Shown: piece by piece, positions 8,716 to 16,121 of the stretch
How positions within the stretch are numbered: the first letter of the stretch is position 1
Layout of the letters: each line of letters begins with the position of its first letter
Assembly (NCBI RefSeq): GCF_002196705.1
Contig: NZ_NADJ01000029.1
Span: 1 to 64,000 of the forward strand
DNA: 64,000 nt
Direction: 5' to 3'
From: Desulfosporosinus sp. FKB
GTDB taxonomy: Bacteria; Bacillota; Desulfitobacteriia; Desulfitobacteriales; Desulfitobacteriaceae
Position numbers and translations under genes: made by a program
Notes under the pieces: generated by a model
The model's input: only the letters and a program-made list of their open reading frames with translations
The model's database searches: none
Told to the model about the DNA's origin: nothing

Positions 8716-8841
8716 ATGGAAGAATTAATTAAAATGAATGCAGAAGTTATATCTGTCTTTCCTAACAAAATTAGAATTGTTGTTGATAATCTGGAAGAAT
8801 TTAAGTTAGAAGATGAGGCCTTGAAGTCGGGTCGTATCTAA
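8716..8841 (+). pseudogene. 5' part of the HerA gene (HAS-barrel), cut off by a frameshift
   Basis: AAGGAG sits just upstream of the ATG at 8716. The 41-residue product contains VISVFPNKIRIVVDN and then ALKSGRI before TAA at 8839-8841: this is the first half of the HAS-barrel that opens HerA proteins. The downstream HerA frame reads GSYLRVADNDNSVLI across 8829-8873, the continuation of the same barrel. Restoring a single base near 8825 (AAG TCG to AAG GTC) would give ALKVGSYLRV without a break. It is therefore the true start of HerA, in a gene that is either frameshifted or misread here. Confidence 0.75.
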
Positions 8842-8843
8842 GA

Positions 8844-10493
8844 GTGGCAGATAATGATAATTCTGTGCTCATTGCTATTATCGAAAATTTTTCGATTGAA
8901 GTTACAAATGAGGGGAAAAGAGATTATATTATAGAAGCAACACCTCTGGGATTAATAAGAGACGGCAAATTTATTAGGGGGGGAGATACGATAGCGATTC
9001 CTCCCAAAAAAGTCGAACCTGCAACTAAAGCAGATATTGAAAAAATATATAATGAGTCGATCGATATACCAGAACAGTTTGTTTTCTCAACATTATCATC
9101 AAATAAAGATATTAAAATTCCAGTCGACGGGAATAAATTCTTCAATAAACATATTTCGGTAATTGGTTCTACTGGCTCTGGAAAATCACATACAGTTGCA
9201 ACGATTATTCAGAAAGCTGTTAATGCCAAAGATGGACAGTTTTCTTTAAACAATTCCCATATAATAATATTTGATATACATTCAGAATATAAAGCATCAT
9301 TTCCTGATGCTAATGTGATTAACATTGATAACTTGATTTTGCCTTATTGGCTTTTGAATAATGAAGAACTTGAAGAAATATTGCTTGATACAGGTGAACG
9401 TGATAATTATAATCAATCTTCAATATTCCGAACACTGGTCACTGAAAATAAGAAGAAGCATAATCCCACTAACGAGAAAATATTTTATGATACGCCAGTT
9501 TTTTTTGATATTAATGAAATCGTTTATGCAATAAATAATTACAAGAATGAAACTGAAAATGCTAAATGTTCGGGACGTTTTATGATAAACGATGGAACAT
9601 ATAATTTATTGCCAGATGGAAAAACCAATGAAAGTTTAGGAATTAAATTAACAAATGAACAACGTATTAGTAAATATTTTGAAGAAGAATATACTTTTTT
9701 TCCTACTAAAGCTCAAAGTATAACAAAAGGTGATTATGCCGATGGCACTTTGGATAAATTTTCTATAAGGCTACAATCCAAGGTATCTGATAAAAGACTA
9801 GACTTTTTGTTTGGAAAGAAATCCAAAATTCGTTCATTTGAAGAGACTTTACAAAAACTTATGGGCTTTTGTACGGGTGATTTCCGGAACGTTACAGTAA
9901 TTGATTTAAGTGGTATACCATTTGAAGTTTTGAGTATCACAGTCTCGTTAATATCAAGAATGATATTTGAATATGGTTATTACTATAAACGTTTGAGATG
10001 CAAAAAAAATCCAAAAGAAAAAATTAATAATGATGTTCCAATTCTTTTGGTTTATGAAGAAGCCCATAAATATGTCCCTAGGAGTGAATTGACAAAATAT
10101 CGAGCATCTCAAAAAGCAATTGAAAGAATCGCTAAAGAAGGAAGAAAATATGGTGTGACTTTGCTTTTGGCAAGCCAAAGACCATCGGAAATCTCAGAAA
10201 CAATTTTCTCCCAATGTAGTAATTTTATTGCTATGAGATTAACGAATCCTAATGATCAAGGATATGTTAAAAAGTTATTACCTGACACATTGGGGAATCT
10301 TATTGATAAACTGCCATCACTTAGAGCGGGCGAAGCACTACTGATCGGTGAGGCAGTTATACTACCATCAGTTGTCCAAATTGACGAATGTGAACTGCCA
10401 CCATCATCTAGTGATATTCCATATTGGGATTTGTGGAAAGAAGAATGGAGAATTATTAATTTAAGTGAAATAAAAGACGAATGGTATGAATAA
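8844..10493 (+). CDS. herA: HerA-family ATPase (DNA translocase/helicase), 5'-truncated by frameshift
   Basis: Hexameric HerA ATPases move double-stranded DNA and activate partner nucleases; here the partner is the upstream DUF4297-like protein. Walker A is GSTGSGKS at residues 108-115, and Walker B is LLVYEEAHK at about 401-409. A sensor/arginine-finger region follows (ASQRPSEISETIFSQCSNFI). The first 60 residues finish a HAS-barrel whose beginning lies in another frame at 8716-8841, so the GTG at 8844 is probably not the ancestral start and lacks a clear ribosome site. If the shift is real, the barrel that anchors the nuclease is split. The C-terminus is full length, with no other defect. 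Confidence 0.85.
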   Translation: MADNDNSVLIAIIENFSIEVTNEGKRDYIIEATPLGLIRDGKFIRGGDTIAIPPKKVEPATKADIEKIYNESIDIPEQFVFSTLSSNKDIKIPVDGNKFFNKHISVIGSTGSGKSHTVATIIQKAVNAKDGQFSLNNSHIIIFDIHSEYKASFPDANVINIDNLILPYWLLNNEELEEILLDTGERDNYNQSSIFRTLVTENKKKHNPTNEKIFYDTPVFFDINEIVYAINNYKNETENAKCSGRFMINDGTYNLLPDGKTNESLGIKLTNEQRISKYFEEEYTFFPTKAQSITKGDYADGTLDKFSIRLQSKVSDKRLDFLFGKKSKIRSFEETLQKLMGFCTGDFRNVTVIDLSGIPFEVLSITVSLISRMIFEYGYYYKRLRCKKNPKEKINNDVPILLVYEEAHKYVPRSELTKYRASQKAIERIAKEGRKYGVTLLLASQRPSEISETIFSQCSNFIAMRLTNPNDQGYVKKLLPDTLGNLIDKLPSLRAGEALLIGEAVILPSVVQIDECELPPSSSDIPYWDLWKEEWRIINLSEIKDEWYE

Positions 10494-10537
10494 ATATATT
10501 GGATATTAAAAAGAGTGTACTAGCACTCTCATTAATC

Positions 10538-11509
10538 TCAAAATTCCATATTATCTAATGGACTGTATTTTTGAAATTCTTCTAGTTTATCATCTGATGA
10601 CCAATATAAATATTTCTCAACCGTCTCAATCGTTCTATGTCCTAATTGTTCTCTGAGCGAGGCCGTAGACCCTCCATTTTTAAGGTAATTGATTGCATAG
10701 GTATGTCTAAAAGTATGTGGACTAACCCTGATTCTAGGGTCAATATTAGCTTGCTTACCATATTCCCTGAAATTAGCCTGAATAGTATTGTCTGCAAGTT
10801 TTTTACTATCATGATTCTGAAAAAGAAAATCAAAGGGTTTTGCATTGGAAAGACATAAGCGAATGAAACGTTGTAACTCGGGTTTGATCTTTTTAGCCAT
10901 TCCTACAATTCTCGGAGTCCTGTTTTTACTTTCTCGAATGAGTATTCTATTATTTTTAAAGTCAACATCAGAAATGGTTAGATTAAGACATTCACTGATT
11001 CTCATTCCAGTCGATAAAAGCATAAGCATCATGCAATAATCCCTGTATCCTGCATGTCGGGACTTATCAGGCTGTTTAAGAAGGTTTTGGATATCTTCGC
11101 TTGAAAAAGGTATAATTGGTTTCTGGTCAACTTTACCCTTTTTAATTCTTGCCATAGGATGATCTTTAATAACGTCTTGCTCAATAAGGTAATTGAAAAA
11201 GGGTCTTATTGATGCAATTGCAGAATTGAGTGTGGCTTGATTATTATCTTTGGCTTTACGCATGTAAGTTAGAAATCCCCTAATATCTCTTTCTACGATT
11301 TCGTTTACTAATAATGAGTGTTGATTTTCTTCTAAATATCTTTTGAGATATCCCAAATAAAAGCGATAACCTTCAACAGTACCTTGAGTCAGATTTCGTT
11401 CTTCACAATGATTGAGATAATCATCAAATTGAATTGAGTAGTCGGTAGGTACAATAATCTTTCTTGATTTCCGTTTGGCAGGGGTAACAATTGCTGATTT
11501 TCTAGCCAT
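10538..11509 (-). CDS. Tyrosine recombinase/integrase (XerC/D type), 323 aa
   Basis: An N-terminal SAM-like core-binding domain (about residues 20-115) is followed by a complete catalytic domain. Counting from the TTG at 11518, the catalytic residues are R173 (GMRISE), H268 and R271 (HTFRHTY), H294 (LGHRTIETV) and the nucleophile Y303. I prefer the ATG at 11509 because AGGAAAGG lies about 9 bases upstream. The gene is about 160 bases from a tRNA-Leu gene and reads away from it, the usual layout of an integrase next to its attachment site. It is very probably the integrase of the AT-rich element to its left. Confidence 0.9.
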   Translation of the reverse strand: MARKSAIVTPAKRKSRKIIVPTDYSIQFDDYLNHCEERNLTQGTVEGYRFYLGYLKRYLEENQHSLLVNEIVERDIRGFLTYMRKAKDNNQATLNSAIASIRPFFNYLIEQDVIKDHPMARIKKGKVDQKPIIPFSSEDIQNLLKQPDKSRHAGYRDYCMMLMLLSTGMRISECLNLTISDVDFKNNRILIRESKNRTPRIVGMAKKIKPELQRFIRLCLSNAKPFDFLFQNHDSKKLADNTIQANFREYGKQANIDPRIRVSPHTFRHTYAINYLKNGGSTASLREQLGHRTIETVEKYLYWSSDDKLEEFQKYSPLDNMEF

Positions 11510-11575
11510 AATGAACAACCTTTCCTTTGTTGTTTCCTGCTAGACTTTTCATTAAATATGGGCATTTTCCTAGAA

Positions 11576-11608
11576 ATCTAGTGCGGTTCAATGTGCCGAA
11601 TCTAGTGC
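11576..11608. repeat. Direct repeats between integrase and tRNA-Leu (candidate att/arm sites)
   Basis: ATCTAGTGC occurs at 11576-11584 and 11600-11608, and a near copy, ATCTAGCGC, lies in the tRNA anticodon arm at 11722-11730. Repeats with 24-base spacing between an integrase and a tRNA gene are candidate integrase-binding sites. The exact core cannot be fixed without the other element end. Confidence 0.4.
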
Positions 11609-11618
11609 ATACCCTGAA

Positions 11619-11651
11619 AAAACAAAAAAGACAAATTGATTTCTCAATTTG
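11619..11651 (-). terminator. Terminator of the tRNA-Leu gene
   Basis: On the minus strand CAAATTGA and TCAATTTG form a perfect 8-bp stem with a 4-base loop, followed by a long T run, directly past the tRNA 3' end. Confidence 0.8.
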
Positions 11652-11667
11652 CCCTTAAACCCTTATT

Positions 11668-11754
11668 TGGTGCGGTCGAGAGGACTTGAACCTCCATGCC
11701 CTTGCGAGCACTAGAACCTGAATCTAGCGCGTCTGCCAGTTCCGCCACGACCGC
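11668..11754 (-). tRNA. tRNA-Leu (anticodon CAG)
   Basis: The 87-base gene folds as a class II tRNA. The acceptor strands GCGGTCG and CGACCGC pair, the anticodon loop is TTCAGGT with anticodon CAG, a long variable arm follows, the T arm contains GGTTCAAGTCC, and the 3' CCA is encoded (11668-11670). The long variable arm and the D-arm TGGCAGACGC are typical of tRNA-Leu. It appears intact next to the integrase, as expected when an element restores the tRNA 3' end. Confidence 0.93.
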
Positions 11755-12026
11755 GTAACATTGATTATTATAGGAGATGACATTCATCTTGTCAACCTAT
11801 TTTGTAAATATTTTTTAGTAGCGTTCACCATTGTTCACACCCAACGCTTCTGTATTCAGTATAATGAAACTTAAATATTTCGCGTTCTGATTTTCTATGG
11901 TACAATTATGGCTTAAAGAATAAGTTATCGAAGGTTTCAATATAATCATGAATTAACTTTGTAAGATCTTATTATGAAAAGTTACAACTAGGAAACGTTG
12001 TACCTAGTCTTCTAGGAAAAAGAGTA

Positions 12027-12063
12027 GACCCCGGCATCATAAACAATTATGCCAGGGGTCTTT
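12027..12063 (+). terminator. Terminator-like hairpin ahead of the EamA gene
   Basis: GACCCCGGCAT (12027-12037) pairs with ATGCC-A-GGGGTC (12049-12060) with one bulge, followed by TTTAGT. It lies 29 bases before the EamA start codon, so it may attenuate this gene or end upstream transcription. The 11755-12091 gap holds no gene. Confidence 0.5.
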
Positions 12064-12091
12064 AGTATAGAGAGGGAAGAGAGAGTTTCTT

Positions 12092-13000
12092 ATGAGGAAT
12101 CGGTCAACGGGAGATTTTCCGGAGTGGGTGATCTGGGGAGTTGTTTTAGTATGGGGAGCAAACTATGTTGTTGGGAAATGGGGAATGGCTGGATTTGATC
12201 CTCTGTCGTTTACTGTGCTTCGCTTTGTAGGAGCATCTCCTATCCTTCTTCTGCTTTTATATGCTCTGGAAAAAAATATACGAGTTGAATTAAAGGATTG
12301 TTGGAGTTTAGCTCTAATAGGTTTAGTAGGAGTTACGATCTATCAGACGTTGTTTATGGCTGCCGTAAAATATGCGACTGCGACAAATGCTTCCTTGATG
12401 TTAGCGGTTTCTCCGGTTTTTACGGCTATATTTGCTTGGCTGGCGGGACAAGAACGTTTGAGTTCAAGAGGGCGAAGAGGGAGTGCCTTGTCAATAGTGG
12501 GAGTGGTTTTTGTTCTATTATTTGGAACAAATAAATTAGCCCTCGGTTGGGAAGTATTGCGAGGAGATCTTATTGCCTTGTTGTCTTCCTGTATCTGGGG
12601 GTTATATCCTGTGCTTGCCAAACGCATGCTAAGTAAGTATTCTGCCTTGAAAACGATTACTTTCTCCTCTCTCTTTGGAACCATTTTTCTTTTGATTGTT
12701 GGTCTAAAAGGTGTTACCGAGTTATCCTGGTCAACAATCCCCTTTTCAGCATGGGGTTCGGTGCTGTTTTCAACGCTCCTCGTCACAGCTTATGGCCTGG
12801 TGGTTTGGTATTATGCCATAAACAGGATTGGAGTGAATCGAGTGATGGCTTATATGTATGCTGTTCCCGCTGTTGCCGTCATCACGGCTGCTCTGATTCT
12901 TAAAGAAAGGATTCATCTTTTGCAGGTTGTGGGAGCAGTCATTATTTTCGGGGGAATTCGTCTTATACGCAAAGATAAGATTTTGATGATAGAGGATTAG
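12092..13000 (+). CDS. EamA/DMT-family transporter, 302 aa
   Basis: Ten hydrophobic segments occur in two halves of five, the pattern of drug/metabolite exporters. The first half starts WVIWGVVLVWGANYVVGKW, and the second includes GLYPVLAKRML. Proline and glycine positions in the helices fit EamA repeats. The substrate cannot be read from sequence; relatives export amino acids, metabolites or drugs. The ubiX and DUF1294 genes follow with short gaps on the same strand. A hairpin ahead of the gene may tune expression. Confidence 0.88.
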   Translation: MRNRSTGDFPEWVIWGVVLVWGANYVVGKWGMAGFDPLSFTVLRFVGASPILLLLLYALEKNIRVELKDCWSLALIGLVGVTIYQTLFMAAVKYATATNASLMLAVSPVFTAIFAWLAGQERLSSRGRRGSALSIVGVVFVLLFGTNKLALGWEVLRGDLIALLSSCIWGLYPVLAKRMLSKYSALKTITFSSLFGTIFLLIVGLKGVTELSWSTIPFSAWGSVLFSTLLVTAYGLVVWYYAINRIGVNRVMAYMYAVPAVAVITAALILKERIHLLQVVGAVIIFGGIRLIRKDKILMIED

Positions 13001-13030
13001 AGATTGAGGATTAGACTATAGGAGGGCATC

Positions 13031-13591
13031 ATGACTAAACGGATCATTGTGGGAATAACCGGAGCAAGTGGCTCAATCTATGCACTGACCCTGATTAAGG
13101 TTCTGGCGTTAATGGAATGGCAGGTTGAGTTGGTTATGACGTCGACGGGCGAAAAAGTATTGACCTTTGAGACGGGGTCTGATCGCCAGAGCTTACCTGA
13201 GAATGTTCATATCCATGAAAATACGAATTTGTTTTCCTCTCTGGCAAGCGGTTCTTATCGAACTCATGGGATGGTTGTTATTCCCTGTTCGATGAATACT
13301 TTAGGTTTAATGGCAACCGGCACAGGAGATCATCTCTTAGCACGTGCGGCCCAGGTAACGTTGAAAGAACGTCGACCTTTTGTGGTTGTGCCGCGTGAAA
13401 TGCCCTACAACATTATTCACTTAGAAAATATGCTGCGGCTGGCAAGAGCTGGAGCGACAATTATGCCTGCTTCACCGGGCTTTTATCATCATCCTCAGGA
13501 GATTCAGGATTTAGTGAACCATGTGGTTGGCCGAGTGTTGGATCAGTTTGGAGTAGATCATACTTTATTTGAACGTTGGAACGGCGTCTAG
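13031..13591 (+). CDS. ubiX: UbiX-family flavin prenyltransferase, 186 aa
   Basis: UbiX joins dimethylallyl phosphate to FMN, producing the prenylated flavin cofactor used by UbiD-type decarboxylases. The start reads IIVGITGASGSIYALTLIKV, the FMN/phosphate-binding loop, and later segments VIPCSMNTLGLMATG and VPREMPYNIIHLENM carry the conserved Ser and Arg/Glu residues of the active site. Length is typical (about 190). GGAGG precedes the ATG. No ubiD lies nearby, so its decarboxylase partner must be elsewhere or absent. Confidence 0.92.
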   Translation: MTKRIIVGITGASGSIYALTLIKVLALMEWQVELVMTSTGEKVLTFETGSDRQSLPENVHIHENTNLFSSLASGSYRTHGMVVIPCSMNTLGLMATGTGDHLLARAAQVTLKERRPFVVVPREMPYNIIHLENMLRLARAGATIMPASPGFYHHPQEIQDLVNHVVGRVLDQFGVDHTLFERWNGV

Positions 13592-13636
13592 AAAGCTGTT
13601 AGACATCAAGATATCGGTGAAAGGGGAGACCAAAAA

Positions 13637-13918
13637 TTGCTTCCTATTAAATATGTCATTTTGATTTATTTTCTTTGGAATTGTTATGTTTTTATTACCA
13701 TGGGAAGAGATAAGAAAAAGGCAAAATTGGGATGCTGGAGGATTCCGGAAGCAACCTTGCTCTGGATGGGGGCATTTGGCGGAGTGGGACTGTTTGTTGG
13801 CATGAAGTATTTTCACCACAAAACCTCTCATCCCAAATTTCTCGTTGCTGCGCCTGTATTTGTGATTTTAAATACAGCTGTTCTGGGTTTCCTGATTTAC
13901 AAGCATATTATTGCCTAA
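13637..13918 (+). CDS. DUF1294 small membrane protein, 93 aa
   Basis: Membrane segments lie at about residues 3-21, 38-60 and 68-90, with the loop MGRDKKKAKLGCWRIPEATL and later GGVGLFVGMKYFHHKTSHPKF, both highly characteristic of DUF1294. Function in the family is unknown. Translation starts at TTG 13637 with AAAGGGGAG about 10 bases upstream. It follows ubiX by 45 bases and ends 72 bases before the sigma-54 activator start. Confidence 0.85.
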   Translation: MLPIKYVILIYFLWNCYVFITMGRDKKKAKLGCWRIPEATLLWMGAFGGVGLFVGMKYFHHKTSHPKFLVAAPVFVILNTAVLGFLIYKHIIA

Positions 13919-13990
13919 GTCTAAATGATTGATCGATTCACTGTTTCGATTGGGGATAGAAAATCGAAAAAGCTAATGGGGGTTAATCAC

Positions 13991-15763
13991 ATGGTTGAAC
14001 TGATCGATGTGAAAGATTATGCTCAGCAGATTGCTGAAGCAATCGCGACTGTTGTGAAAATAGATATCGAAATAGCCGATAAAAAGTTAATTCGTATTGC
14101 CGGAACGGGTCGCTATCATAAAGGAGTCGGGCAATCTATGGACCGACAAGGGTATGTGTATCGTGAAGTTCTTCGCACAGGTCATCAGTTTGTCATTGAA
14201 ACCCCGGGTATCCATCCTCTATGTGGTCCTTGTATGGCTCGTGGCAATTGTTCGGAGAAGTATGAGGTGGTATCGCCAATTAATGTTGATGGTAAGGCAG
14301 TGGGTGCTATTGGAATGATCTGTTTTACGGAAGTACAGGCCAAACTAATAGCCGAGAATCAACATTCATATCTCATTTTTCTAACAAAAATGGCAGAGAC
14401 GATTGCCTTAAAACTTAAAGAACAGGAATTTTTGGCGGGACTCGTTTCGGCAAACCATTATTTGAATTCAATTATCGATTGTTTGGATGAGGGGCTGCTT
14501 ACAACAGATCTTGACGGAACGATACTTCATTTTAACCAGGCAGCCCAAGGCCTTTTCAGTGCAAATCTGCTTCATCCCAGCAGTCGTTTAGACTCCCTCT
14601 TTCCTCCACAGATCGTTGCGGAGATTCTAACGGTTGGAAAAAGTGCGGAAGATGTTGTTGAGCGAGAAGTATATATTGAGTCTAAGAAAAATCGGCAGCA
14701 CATGCTTTTGCGGGCGTTGCCTATGGAAGGCGAAGACGGGGTTAAAAGTCTTGCTGTGATTCTTCGGCCCTTCGACGAAATCAGTCGCATTGTTCATCGC
14801 TTGAGTTCCCGGGAGATCGGTTATTCAATCCAAGATATCCTGGGAGAGAGCGCGTGCATGTGTCAAATTCGAGAACAGGCCAGAGTCGTCGCAGAGAGTA
14901 AGTCGACAGTTATAATTCGGGGAGAGAGTGGAACTGGGAAGGAGATGCTGGCTCGGTCGATTCACAATCTTAGTCCGAGACACCAAGGCATGTTTATGGC
15001 TATCAATTGTACAGCCATTCCTGAAAATTTACTGGAAAGTGAACTTTTTGGTTATGAAGATGGTGCCTTTACCGGAGCCCGCAAAGGCGGGAAGATTGGT
15101 AAAATTGAATTAGCCAATAAAGGAACCGTATTTCTGGATGAAATCGGGGATATGCCTCTTTATTTACAGGCTAAGATTCTACGAGTTCTCCAAGAACGAA
15201 AGATCGAACGCATCGGCGGTATCACGGCAAGTCCTGTTGATGTAAGGATCATAGCGGCCACCCATCGTAATTTGGAAGAAATGATGGCTAAAGGGGAATT
15301 CCGGGAGGATTTATATTATCGGATCAATGTCATTCCTATGCATATCAAGCCTTTGCGGGAGAGGAAAGAAGACCTGCCGATTTTGATTAAGCACTTTATC
15401 CAAGTATATAATCAGCAATTGAATAAAAATGTTCATGACCTATCGGAGGGTTTTCGCCAGAGACTCCAGGGCTATGCTTTTCCTGGTAATGTTCGCGAGT
15501 TACAAAACATTATCGAGTATGCTATGAATCTAGCGGAGGATTCAAGATTAACGGAAGACCATTTGCCTGTAAGAATGAAACAAGCAGAATTACGGGAAGA
15601 AAATCAAGATCGGTTTAATTTAGAGAGGATTGAACGGGAAACTATTCTTCGCTGTTACCGGATGACTGAGGGAGGGGCTAGAGGGAAAGAAAAGGCAGCT
15701 AAAGCTTTAGGGATTGGCCTGGCAACGTTATATCGCAAGTTAGCGCGTTACAATATTGAATAA
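13991..15763 (+). CDS. Sigma-54-dependent transcriptional activator of the purine cluster, 590 aa
   Basis: Order of parts: a sensory N-terminal domain (about 1-145) carrying a Cys cluster LCGPCMARGNC (C78, C81, C87); a PAS-like domain (about 155-260); the AAA+ activator core with Walker A GESGTGKE, the sigma-54 contact loop ESELFGYEDGAFTGA, and Walker B VFLDEIGDM; and a Fis-type helix-turn-helix at the end (KALGIGLATLYRKLARY). The paralog at 38780 is alignable throughout and fixes the ATG at 13991 (GGGGGT upstream) rather than 13925. It probably drives the sigma-54 promoters at 15990 and 23214 from the palindromic sites beside them. The ligand is unknown; a purine or a redox signal is inference. 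Confidence 0.88.
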   Translation: MVELIDVKDYAQQIAEAIATVVKIDIEIADKKLIRIAGTGRYHKGVGQSMDRQGYVYREVLRTGHQFVIETPGIHPLCGPCMARGNCSEKYEVVSPINVDGKAVGAIGMICFTEVQAKLIAENQHSYLIFLTKMAETIALKLKEQEFLAGLVSANHYLNSIIDCLDEGLLTTDLDGTILHFNQAAQGLFSANLLHPSSRLDSLFPPQIVAEILTVGKSAEDVVEREVYIESKKNRQHMLLRALPMEGEDGVKSLAVILRPFDEISRIVHRLSSREIGYSIQDILGESACMCQIREQARVVAESKSTVIIRGESGTGKEMLARSIHNLSPRHQGMFMAINCTAIPENLLESELFGYEDGAFTGARKGGKIGKIELANKGTVFLDEIGDMPLYLQAKILRVLQERKIERIGGITASPVDVRIIAATHRNLEEMMAKGEFREDLYYRINVIPMHIKPLRERKEDLPILIKHFIQVYNQQLNKNVHDLSEGFRQRLQGYAFPGNVRELQNIIEYAMNLAEDSRLTEDHLPVRMKQAELREENQDRFNLERIERETILRCYRMTEGGARGKEKAAKALGIGLATLYRKLARYNIE

Positions 15764-15825
15764 CTTAAGTAAAATGATGCTTTCAGGGAATACTGACAAG
15801 AGGAATACTTTTTTGTAGGTGTAAT

Positions 15826-15914
15826 TTCTCAAAATGATAATAAATTATATTTTTGATAAGTCTTTAAATGCCGTCATTTAAAGGTGTGTTGCTTTCTTTT
15901 TATCATTTTGAGAA
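15826..15914. promoter_or_regulatory. Paired upstream activator sites
   Basis: TTCTCAAAATGATAA (15826-15840) and TTATCATTTTGAGAA (15900-15914) are exact reverse complements, spaced 74 bases apart (about seven helical turns), 75-165 bases ahead of the sigma-54 promoter. This is the position expected for sigma-54 activator binding. Other sites in the window share the pattern TT(A/C)TCA-N3-TGA(T/G)AA. Confidence 0.75.
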
Positions 15915-15989
15915 TTAGTATTCATTATATTTTTTTGTCTTTTCGTAAAAACTCCGTAAAAATGCTATTTTTCAGAGATTTTTGTTATC

Positions 15990-16005
15990 TGGCATGAATA
16001 TTGCA
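15990..16005 (+). promoter_or_regulatory. Sigma-54 promoter
   Basis: TGGCATGAATATTGCA has GG at -24 and GC at -12 with exactly 10 bases between, close to the consensus TGGCACG-N4-TTGCA. It drives the molybdenum hydroxylase genes that start at 16122. The 15764-16121 gap otherwise holds the activator sites. Confidence 0.88.
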
Positions 16006-16121
16006 CTGATAGATAAGAGAGGGGATGGCTAATTTTACTTGTCGGTAAAGAATATACTATGTCTTGTCTTCACTTGTAAGATTGTGATTTAAAATAAATG
16101 TTTTGGGATGGAGGGGTAAAA

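Noticed and set aside
12343-12786. Minus-strand frame of 147 codons
   Set aside because: Antisense to the clear EamA transporter, with no ribosome site.
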